Shown here: positions 26,136-36,423 of the stretch, one piece after another
Layout of the letters: each line of letters opens with the position of its first letter
How positions within the stretch are numbered: the first letter of the stretch is position 1
Program-made: the position numbers and the translations under genes
DNA from: Reticulitermes lucifugus
Taxonomy: Eukaryota > Arthropoda > Insecta > Blattodea > Rhinotermitidae
DNA length: 64,000 nucleotides
Direction: 5' to 3'
Assembly: GCA_026260175.1 (NCBI GenBank)
Contig: JAKCWW010001668.1
Span: 312-64,311, forward strand
The notes under the pieces: model-generated
Seen by the model: the letters and a program-made list of their open reading frames with translations, nothing else
What the model was told of the DNA's origin: nothing
The model's database searches: none

Positions 26136-26745
26136 AGAGTCAAAAAGTAATGTGGACTTATTAATTATGTCATGTACAAATCTGTGACAAATGCGAAGTG
26201 TATATTTTGTAGCAGTTCACAAACCCACTGATCCCATTCTGCGAAGAAAGTTTTCAGTTGTGATCAAAGCCATGTATGCACCGCATCAACTTCATCATGA
26301 CTGGCATATCTTAGCCTACACAAGACTTCTTTTAGTGTTCAAAACGTGGTACTCTGATGGAGCTAGGTCTGGACTAAAGGGGGGTGTGAGAGAAGATAAA
26401 ATTTCAGCTGCCTGATTGCTTCAAATGTAGCGGGTTATTGTGCAGCATAAGAACCCTCTTGGACAGCAAACCTCTGCCCTTCTTGCAAATCTCCTATAAA
26501 TTTCAGAAGTTTTAATGCCTTCTGACCACAAAAAAATGGATCACAGCTTGCTGTTCTACAATAGTGCAATTCCAAAGTGGTGCTGCTATCTTTAAAGATG
26601 ATTTGTAAACAAACACAACACTAAGTAAACCTGACAATTTGTTGGAACAGTGCCTAGTAAGTAGCTATTAAGACAACTGCTAGGTTTCTCAGTGTGTTGA
26701 TGGCAGTGCCTCTACAGGCAAACTCACTTTACTTTTTGATTCTTT
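26136..26745 (-). mobile_element. Internally deleted mariner relic
   Basis: AGTCAAAAAGTAATGTG at the left and AATCAAAAAGTAAAGTG inverted at the right form the terminal repeats. On the minus strand an N-terminal transposase block (AAPLWNCTIVEQQAVIHF, near 26590) is followed, after a missing middle, by MLHNNP and then PPFSPDLAPSEYHVLN (around 26390-26330). Intact mariners are about 1.3 kb; this one is about 0.6 kb, so roughly half is gone. It is a different mariner lineage from the element at 23717. Confidence 0.75.
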
Positions 26746-27299
26746 GTAATTGTGACCTTTGACCATTGTGTCTGATACGTAAATCAGTCATTTTTAAATA
26801 GTGTTTTTCAAATTTCATTTATTATCTTTATTACAGCAGTGACCAAGACAGAATCTGGGATATGATAAATGTTAGACTAACATGAGCTAATGATCAGTAT
26901 ACAAGATTAGCATACCCAAACAGAAAAGTCTGCACTGCAATCTGAGGAACAGTTGTGTTTTCATTGGATCCCAGCATCATCCCTGTAAATGAGGTATGGG
27001 ACTTCCCCCATATCCTAAATATCCTAGTAGTAACAATAGTTCAGGTTTTCCAAAGTGATGAGTCTTTTCTGCGTGGGACTTTCCCACATCCTAGCAGTGG
27101 CTCCAGTCTGGGCTTCTCTCACATTCTAGAAAAAGCAGAAGTTTGGCTTTTTCCTCAGTGATGCGTTTTCCCTGCATCCTAGCAATTACACTACTTCGGA
27201 TTTTCCCCAAGCCATTTTTAGGTGCTCTTTATGAATTAAAAGAAGAACACTTTATGTGGACATCATCCCTCTGCTGTCAGTTACCCAGTGTCAGCAACT

Positions 27300-27810
27300 A
27301 AATTGTTTGATGAATTTTTATCAAATTCAGTACAGGAATTCTTACCTACAGCTGCTCAGCAAGCATAAGTTTCATGAATATCAGCTCAGTGAGTCACACT
27401 TTACTTAAGGGCCTAAACGAATTTCAACCTATGCTTTCTGTATTTCTTGACTGATTTGGGAGAAACTTGGTATAGACACACAATACCACTGAGCAATCGC
27501 TAGTTTGTGAAAATTGGTGCAGTAAAAAACCATACATTACTTCAGGCCATAAATGAACTTTTGCCTTATTTTCTACATTTTTCATCCAATTTTGATGAAA
27601 TTGGGTACAGGTGTCCATAGTGATTTATTGATTGATCATGTGATATGCAAAATCAGAGCAATGAAAGCTGTAATTTATACAGGGGAGTAAGAGCATTTCA
27701 ATCTGTATTTTCCACATTTACTGTCCAATTTGACTGAAATTTGTACAAGGAAACTGCATATAATGCTGTTTGGAATTTGTGAACTTCGTGAAAATCAGCA
27801 CAGGGATGGC
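27300..27810 (-). repeat. Tandem repeat of about 140-bp units, locus 2 (inverted)
   Basis: Read on the minus strand, about four units begin near 27803, 27662, 27523 and 27388, each with a version of TGTGCTGATTTTCACGAAG, then a block such as AAATTTCAGTCAAATTGGAC and AAAATACAG. The spacing and word order match the array at 5908-6550 in the opposite orientation. The first unit of each array (TGTGCTGATTTTCA) is nearly the same. Confidence 0.7.
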
Positions 27811-28340
27811 CATACTTTTCTTATGGGTGTAAATAGAATTACATCACACATGTACTACAAAATCCTATGCCTTCTTGGGAGTAGAAAACGTCTTGGTAAC
27901 GTCTGTGTATTATGTCATGAATTATACCATACACAATCCTGTTTATGCATGTAAAGGCAATATTAACAATTTCTACAAGTTCCACCCCCTTAAATGAACA
28001 ACTTCTGAATTTACATTTTTGTGCTGTCATTATTTGTTTCTGAGATGCACAGCATGTGGGACTGACAATGTGAATTACATAAATGTAGTGGTATTTGGAT
28101 TTATTTCAGTTGCTGCCAGAATAAATAAAGTTGCTGTCTATATAATGACAAATATCTGTAGACAGAACAGATCACACATATAATCATCATTATGTAAAAT
28201 ACACTTCAGATAAGGAGTAATGCCCAACAGAAGCGCTCTACCTTGAACATTTACTTACACTTAGTTCTCCAGTTCATACTCAGTTAACTTGTGAGCAATG
28301 CACAGTTAAAATGAACACAATTTCATATTTGCTATATATG

Positions 28341-28483
28341 AAAGTAATTATAATAACCAACACATCCAGATAAAACATAAATTCCTACATGTTTCAGCAC
28401 CAGGGAACCATCTTCAGGGGATGCAAAGTACAAAGGTCTGACTTTGTCATTTTATGTGCATGTGCTGGTTACTGTAATTACTT
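28341..28483 (-). repeat. Inverted-repeat element with hammerhead-like core
   Basis: The arms AAGTAATTATAATAACCAAC (28342 on) and, inverted, AAGTAATTACAGTAACCAGC (to 28483) pair over about 34 bp. Between them the minus strand reads CCCCTGAAGATGG, a short loop region, and GCTGAAACATGTAGG (28420 down to 28386). It is 143 bp and noncoding, about 0.5 kb downstream of the MTF-1 stop, so it may lie in the MTF-1 3' UTR. Confidence 0.6.
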
Positions 28484-28985
28484 GTAAGAATAATGCATGG
28501 AGTATATTATGTTAAATTTACTATATATGTCTGCCAAGTGTTGATGCAGCAAGTAGAAAAACTGCAGTCGATATATGTATATATAAATCACTTAGCAAAC
28601 TCTAATAATTAAGCAAAAGTGATATCAAACTCTCCCACTGAGTTAAATGAAGCCTTCATGAATAAAATATGTCACAAAAGCCATAGAAGTATAAATATGT
28701 AGGACAAAGGGTTAAACTATACCCCAATACCAACAGGAAGACTTTCAAAACCACAAATACTGGCTTCTGAGTTTAAAAATATACAAGAAACTCTGTAAAT
28801 GTCTATATAGAATAAGAGTCTGAGTTTTGACTCTGCTAATGTCTGTCTCAAGCCTGGCATTCTTTCAAACGAGTCCTACCAGGTGTGTGTGTCTACTTGT
28901 GTGTGATCTAGAAACCTCAACAATGAGGCAGCCTATGCCCAATTTGGGCTTCTGTGCCACAGACAAAAAAAAAATTGCCTACTTA

Positions 28986-31900
28986 TTAATGTTTGCCAGA
29001 ACAGCAAGACGACTTCACTGATGAGATCTGCAAAGCTAATGCTCGTAAGGAATTTTCAGCCCCAGAGCAACAGCCTCTGTCTATTATTTTTTTGAGCTGT
29101 TCCAAAGTTTTAAGGCACACAACTACACAACATGGTTCCCTACCATTTGTTCCATTGTTATTGCTCTCTGCCCCAAAATGCGAGGTCTCAGAATTCTTTC
29201 CACAACACTCACAACTGCCAGACAATCTACTGCTGTCCATTTTTGCATTATTATTTTCTGAGTTCTCAGCTTCACAGTGATTCTGCATCTCATTTGGTGG
29301 CAGAATATGAGGAACTATAAGTGTATCTACACTAGACCCTGGATTTTGCCAATTCTCCATATTGGTTGAATCATATGAATGATTTGTTGGTGCAGAGCTA
29401 AAGGACTCAGTTAATACAACATTGTCTGTGATCTGCATAGTATCTCCTGTATCATAATGTGAAGATTTAACTTCTGCGGGCATAATGTTATGAGCAACAG
29501 GCCCATCATCTGTACCACTTTGTACAACAGTTCTCTGATGCTCATATGAAATGAAACTGTCACTGTGTTTACTTCCAATTTCCACAGGTGTACGTAAGTT
29601 ATTATCAGACAAACTTGTGTTTACTTGTAACGTTCCTATTTTTTTCTCATGTGAAACATCACTTTTCTTTCTTTCTGTGGTATTTTTGTTACTGGATGGC
29701 ACTTCTGGAGTATCGGGTACATTTTCTTGTCCTGTTTCAGGGTTACATTCTTCACATTCTTGTTGAGCTGGATCACAACCACATGGGCTACACTTGCAAA
29801 TACCTGCATCTTTTGTGATATCTTGTAAAACATTTTTCATCCCTTCTTTGTCATACATGTGAGAATCTTTAGTACTGAGCACCGTGAAAAGGACCTGACT
29901 GCTTGGTGTGACTAGATTTAAATCAGACTGCTGCAATGTAGGAACATTATCAGGAGATGAAGACCAATTTCTTTCCTGATAATGTTTCCCTAAAGGAAAT
30001 ATTCCATCTGCACACTGACTAGAAAGAGAACAGTTCATAGCACCTACCCACGGTGATGACAATTCTGAGGAACCTGGAGGGGTTTTGGAAGGCATTAAAA
30101 TGGAGGAAGAAACCAAACTGACTCTATCATCCAAAACCTCTCCATTTTTATCTGGATCAAGGATAACAGGAGCATCCTGAACATGCAAAACAATTCTTGA
30201 ATTTCTCATTTCAGTAACATTTGGTGTGTTTTCACTTTGGTTAGAATCTATACTGGGAGAATTAATGAATGGTGTGAGATCATTTGAAAGGTTCACATTA
30301 TTCAAAGATGGAGATGTCAGGTACAAAACATTTCCAGACGTCTTACTCGTCGTTTCAGGCAGGTCTGAGGCATTTCCTGTTTCCAAGGACGATGTAAGCT
30401 GAATATCTTGTATCTGTCCAGACGCAGAGAGGAAACTTAAAATTTCAGCAGCTCTGACACCAGAAGCTTCAAAAATGTTCGTAGAAGACGGGTTTGTTTC
30501 ATTAGCCATTGATGCTGTCAACTGTATACCCTGAATTTGACCACTAGCAGAAAGAAGCCTCAAAATATCTGCTACTTGTTTTCCAGACTCCAAAACTCTT
30601 TTGTCAGAGCCATCAAAGATTTCAAAAGGTGTAGCAGGTAAGGATGGTAATGACTCATCGCTAGTAACCATCGTGTGGTTAACATGTATCTGTTCGCTGG
30701 AACCAGTAACATTGGGAATTATTGTGGACTTAGAAACAATACATTCATTTGAATTTGGTGATGCTATATGCACATCTTGTTTCCTCTCATTATTAATAAC
30801 ATTTGAATTACTAACTACTATGTTGTTATTGATAACTTTATTATTTTTAAGTACTCCCTGCAAAGTGTGTCTTGGTGCCGGACATGAAACATCTGACATT
30901 TGTGGACTTCCCACCGAAGTAGCTCCTGATGGTCCTAGCACAGAGGAAGAGTGTGATACTACAGATGTTTGCACCATGGTTGGTGAAGGAGAGATCCCTG
31001 CTGGGCTTGACTGGTGGCTAACCATGTTGCAATTCACCATTGGTTGAACACTGGCTAATAAACCTTCAACGTTCATGACATCACTTTCTTCACGTGTTGC
31101 ATGTAGATTTATTTCAGTAAATGGGATGAAAAATGCTGTTGAATAAAAGGAAACATAGTTAAACCATATGAAACTACAACTGTGTACTTTTAAAATGCTA
31201 CTCAACATTCATGGCAGCCTTTAATTCATATATTTGTGTTTGTGTGCGTGTGTTGTTCAAGAATGCTGTATCAAATCCAAAATTAATTTAACAAAATCTT
31301 CTCCATGATTAGCCGTGTCACTATGGAGTAAATTTTTGTTTCAGAGACTGCCTGCCTTAATCATCAGGGAATGATGGGATGGGTGATGCAACCACTGTTA
31401 GTTCATGTTGTCCAGTCTCATTGTCTTGAAGTGGGCTAAGAGGAGAACAACAGGAATCACACTTTTACAATGCAGAATCATCAGAAACCACCAAAATCTA
31501 CAACAGGAGGAGGAGGAGGAGGATTAGATGAAGAAGCACTCAGTAACATTCCACATTTTTTCTACCAATATTATGTAACACTGAATGAAGGCTAAGTAGG
31601 AGACCGTCTGACTCCAGCCACTGTTCTCCTGCTGACCGGCTCTTGGACAAAACACTGAGTTACATAACCTAACAGCATGTATGTACATATGTATGAAAAA
31701 GTTATGTCATCCACCATGCCAGTCCCTGATAATGGAAGCATGAACAGTCTCCGACATTGACCTTCAGTGATCTTCAATGCCACACCATTACATCTTTGAA
31801 CTACATGATCACAACCCTCTGTCACATACGCTGCTGTAAAACTCTTAAAGACTAGCAATTCAAAGTTACAACATAGCTGATGACCAAAACTTGACTACTG

Positions 31901-34900
31901 TCAGAATGAAAGCTTAAAATATTCTATGGTTAATTTAATGTGTAGAATAAGCTGTGAGGATAAGTCACAAGAAATGTGCACAAGACATTCAAGGCCTATT
32001 TTACATTACTATCCTGAGTACACATTATCACCAGACAGACCATTAAAGAGCATACTTTATGTGGATGGATCTAGTTAATATCTGAGTCACATTAATGCAA
32101 GCTAACTGCTTGTGCAGAAATGTTGACATGCAAATGTCATATACAAATTTACCTTGCACACTATCTTCTCCTGGTATTGCAGTCATTGGTACTGAATCTG
32201 TTGTATTCTGATTATTGCATTTAATTTTGTTCAGTTCATTGCTCCTATTTTCAGTGTCTTCTAAGGGTTCAGCTGCAGCTCCAAGAGGATCACCATCTCC
32301 TTCAAGTAGATCATCAGCATCTTCATGTGGATCATCATCTCCTTCATTATCAGACATTTCTGCACTTTCTGCAGGCTAGAGAACATAAGGAAAATTTATC
32401 AAGTGATACAGCCATCTATGCTTTTATGTTACTTTAGGTTCAACACATAGACTTTACAGGCAGAATTCAACCATTATAAATAACAACACTGTAATGCTCT
32501 TAAAACGTAATGTCGTTACAGTGTTTATAAACTCTTACATCTTCAATACTGTCAGCAGATTCATGAAGCTTGGAGTGTGACTTCAGGCTATTTGAAGTTG
32601 AAAATGCTCGCTCACACTCTGAGTGAGAACATGGATAAGGACGTTCTCCTGTGTGGGTACGACTGTGTGTCTTGAGGTGATGACTTGCTGTGAATGCCTT
32701 TCCGCAACCTTCCTCCTGGCATCTGTCAACGTATAAAAAATGAGAAAATATAAATCGCAGGTACCATGTTAACTAACTTTCAAATTAAAATGCCATTTCT
32801 AAGCGGTAGCAAATCTCAGAATGACAACCTCCATAACTCACGATGTTCAAGTTTGAGGATGAAGTTTAATACAGTACAACAAAGGGTGGCATTTGAATTG
32901 AGTATATGTGTTACTAGAAATATAGACTTCAAGAATATGCTCAACAAATGAAATATTCTAGTTGCAAGAGGGATCTTTTAGGTACTTATATTTTGAGGCA
33001 TATGTTGGCACAATAAAATAAAGGCCAAAACAGTTTTAAATTTAAACACCATTTGTCTGAGAACACTACATGGTTAAGAAACTGTTCCTGTTAGGACAGT
33101 AAACAGTAAAACCTACTGATTCACCAGTTGCAATGTCCTCTGTTACATGAACCATTAAACCATTCAATCTGTTCCAACATGCGTTGCACTAGTAATTTCT
33201 TTCAAATGTGTATGATAAAAGAAAAGGCATGAAAAATAAACTCCAGAGAAAACCACTACCATCAAAAACCATTTACCTGCCAACCATTTCATTTAACTAC
33301 CAATTTCAACCTGTTCATCTACACTTTCTTCCTTCTATCTTCATCTGCTTGTGTTCACATAATTTCATCTACAGTCTGTATGTAACTATACACTTACTTG
33401 TAAGGCCTTTCTTGGGTATGAGTTCTCACATGCTTCTTCAGGTCACTGAGAGTAGTAAAGAATTTCACACAGCCTTGTGTTTCACAGTTAAATGTGTTAC
33501 CATTGTGTAAACGCTGATGGGCTCGCAACCTAAAATATTTCACAGAACATATCAATATTATTACTGTCCTAGCCCAGTTTCATTTTCAAAATAGACAAAA
33601 GGGGGCTGTATGATCTGAAAGTAGAGTGAGAAAACTGCTGAAAAGAAAGAAATCTCACACACTCCACCAAGTGATGGAAGCTATCAAGACAGGAAAACTG
33701 TAATGAGACAATTATTGTTCATATTTTCATTAACTGAAATTATGTTATGGAAGACTGTGTGGGGAACTAAAAAAAATACCTATGTTGGGACACCAGCATG
33801 AACAGAGAACTGAAGCAGATACTCCCAAGATATAAGTTAAACATCCAATTGTTCTTGGTCATTAAAGCATTCAGCTGATTCTTACCTGTACAAGGTGTTG
33901 AAAGCCTTCTCACAACCTTCATGATGACACTCAAATGGTTTCACCTTTGTGTGGACACGTATATGTATTTTTAAACTGTATGATGTAAGAAAAGCTTTTC
34001 CACAACCAGGTTCAGAACACTTAAACCTGAATTCACCTGTAAGTACATGTACATACACCATACAATGTCAATTAATTGAATAGTAAATGACATTACTATA
34101 TAGTAGTAACATAATAACCCTGAAACAACACTCTCGTCAGATGTCATTCATATGTAACAGTGAAGATATGAAATCCTGGGCATTATAAATTTAGTTCCTT
34201 CATACTAACTGAAGGAAATATAAAAAAAATTTCCTATCATATTCACAAAAGATATACAAAAATAATACACAAACTATAAGCAAGTACTTTGACATAAATT
34301 TTTGTTCTGAGACCTTCAGAAATAGGAACGTTGAAAATAATTACACTAAAACTTGAAAAGATAAACACAACCTCAGTGAATTTCTTCTGGCTTTGATTAC
34401 TATATCAGTCTGTAGTGTGTGAAAGAAACTGTCATTGCGAACTTAGGTTTACAAACTTTTAACAAGAGGAACAAATTGGACATGCATTAAAGTGTATTAC
34501 ACAATGAAATGTTCTACATACTTGACTTAGTCCTGTGAATGAGCTATAGAAAGTAAATTACATTCTATTCTGTTGTTCTACTCTATTCTATTCTATGCAT
34601 TATATACACACCCTTGTGTGTCTTCATGTGTGTCCGTAAATTCCCCACTGTGCTGTAAGTGCGACTGCAACCATCATATTCACATGTGTACCTTTTAATT
34701 TCTTTCTTGTTTGTGGCTGGATCAGTTGCTTCAATTGTGATTGTAGCATGAGAAGGATTTTCTGGCATAGATCCAGAGTTACCAGGGTTGATATGCATGT
34801 AAATCTGATCAGAACTAATTGTATGATGGATATACCTGAACACGGTAGAAATACAAAGTAGGAGAAAAGTTTGAGCTTAAATTTATTTCGTTTTTTTAAA

Positions 34901-35844
34901 ACTAGGTTTGTATTTGTAAATACGCAAATACAAATGAAGTTCTAGACATTCTTATCACATACTTCAACACATACGTGTTCCAGAATCTCAAGATAAATTC
35001 AGTGTTCACACTCAGTCATAAATCTCAATGTACTTGACAACACATATTACAAAGAAATGACGCCTCAGACTACTGGACTGGCTCTTTTGCAATATACAAA
35101 AATTAATTTTTCTACGCCCCTTTTGAGTCCTTTCTGCTTCTTCACACATCCAACATAGAACACCTGACGGTATTACATTTACTCCTGATTTTTGCTTAAA
35201 TGCGAAAAAAAAAGGCACTAATGTGCGAGTGCTGTGGCAAACTTTCTTCTTTTCAAGTGTATGAATATACTTTAATTTTTTTTCATCTTTGTATTATACC
35301 CTAATGTTCACTTTTAAGACAGGCCCATTGCTATAGCTAGAGAATCATTTGCTCCATTGTTCATACGCCTATTTTCTATCGTGATTAGGAAAGCATCCAT
35401 ATCCCAGGCGAAGAACAAGTGCTTCTGTTAGTTCATATATAAAATGAAATAACCTTTCATGAGAGAGGCATGCGTTTATTAAAAGTTCACCTGCATTTTA
35501 ATTCAAGACACTATTTACAGCCATCGAAGGGAGGTTCAATATCCTGGCTTTGAAACATAAGAAACCTAACACTAGAAGGACAGAACAGTTTATAATATTT
35601 TGTAATATCTTTACCCTGCATTTTCATCGTGTCCCTCCAGTTTTCCAATATAAGTTGACGATTCGGGATTGTTTTCATCACACAACCTGGAAGTTGTATA
35701 AACTGGCAATTGCTCAAAAACTCTTCCAAATGTCGGCATGTCAAAATCATCTTCCATACATTCTTGCAGTATATTATCAAAAGACGTGTCACTACGTCCA
35801 TCTTCGTCGCCTAAATGCAATTTTACTTCAGACCATGTCGCCAT
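28986..35844 (-). CDS. MTF-1: Metal regulatory transcription factor 1 (MTF-1)
   Basis: Coding exons on the minus strand are 35844-35615, 34835-34612, 34036-33886, 33529-33398, 32722-32539, 32375-32153 and 31135-28986; phases agree and give 1097 residues. MTF-1 enters the nucleus under zinc, copper or cadmium load and binds metal response elements to induce metallothioneins and metal transporters. After a [12 protein letters not shown] block, six C2H2 fingers span about residues 128-299; finger 1 ([20 protein letters not shown]) and the unusual KTHKGEF linker to finger 2 are MTF-1 hallmarks. An acidic stretch follows (exon 6), then a Ser/Asn-rich tail. A Cys cluster, CKCSPCGC with later ECEEC (about 828-845), matches the copper-sensing cluster known in Drosophila MTF-1. 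The C-terminus is again Cys-rich ([32 protein letters not shown]). The start ATG gives [11 protein letters not shown]. The tail is longer than in human MTF-1 (753 aa). Confidence 0.95.
29745..29798 (-). other. MTF-1: MTF-1 cysteine cluster (copper-sensing motif)
   Basis: The minus strand encodes [18 protein letters not shown], seven cysteines in 18 residues. In Drosophila MTF-1 a similarly spaced CxCxxCxC cluster binds Cu(I) and is needed for the copper response; mammals keep a shorter CQCQCAC version. The spacing of the first four cysteines here is that of the fly type. Function in this species is inferred. Confidence 0.8.
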
Positions 35845-36400
35845 TTTCTGGCTATTTTATCGATACAACAATGAGGCAATATTGATATCGAATTTGAAAT
35901 GTATTGCCAATGTTAAAAACACAAAAATGAAAATAACTCTAAAACTCTGTTAGCGGTAAATACGTAATGCAGACACACTGCATATGCCTAATGATATTCC
36001 AGAATACCTTCACAAAAGAAATAAATGTTCGGTATATTTTCGAATCATATTCGTCACACTTTTAAAATTTGTATGTCTGAACGATCTATCGACATAAATC
36101 TGTCTCAAAAAAAAAAAATTCGCTTGAGTGCGAGACTGGGTCTGGTGACAGTGGGCTACACAAATATGGCAGAATTGGAAGTTTATTTTTAATTTTTTAA
36201 CAAGTGAAAAATATTTACGTAGTGAAGTAATTGCTTTGGTTCCATAACGTGCTGTTGTGTTCCTACTATAAGGTCCTTTGCTGAAACCTGCTGTAATCAC
36301 AAGCGCCATCATAGGATTGATATACCCTGGCAGTCGTGGACTGTGGTCATGGATCAGAGCTGGAAGTTGTTGTTAGTAATCCGTGGTTGCAAGTGAAGGT
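35845..36400. promoter_or_regulatory. Divergent promoter between MTF-1 and RpS4
   Basis: The two start codons are head to head, 579 bp apart. The perfect palindrome TATCGATA at 35858-35865 is the DRE known to drive housekeeping promoters in Drosophila through DREF; it lies 14 bp upstream of the MTF-1 ATG. A weaker ATCTATCGAC is at about 36081-36090. No TATA box in a convincing position was seen for either gene. That both genes use this segment is inferred from layout. Confidence 0.6.
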
Positions 36401-36423
36401 CTTTTTCCGGTTACGCAGAAGAC
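36401..36423 (+). promoter_or_regulatory. RpS4: RpS4 5'TOP-like leader
   Basis: CTTTTTCC at 36401 is a pyrimidine tract starting with C, 23 bases before the ATG. Ribosomal protein mRNAs in animals start with such a tract (5'TOP), which couples their translation to TOR signalling through LARP1. The transcription start is inferred from the motif, not seen. The ATG is the last codon of exon 1. Confidence 0.65.

Larger units (their letters stand above)
8900..28985 (-). other. 20 kb without exons; possible MTF-1 3' UTR or intergenic DNA
   Basis: No ORF here resembles a host protein and no exon chain could be built. Apart from the mobile elements listed separately, the DNA is AT-rich and CpG-poor. 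In most lines the plus strand has A over T and C over G, the mirror image of the plus-strand genes in this window and consistent with minus-strand transcription. Read on the minus strand, AATAAA occurs just after the MTF-1 stop region (near 28101), and again near 9448 and 8745. A short MTF-1 3' UTR of about 0.9 kb and a very long one are both possible from sequence alone. Confidence 0.35.

Noticed and set aside
28993-31047. Plus-strand ORFs across this interval
   Set aside because: They are antisense shadows of the large last exon of MTF-1.
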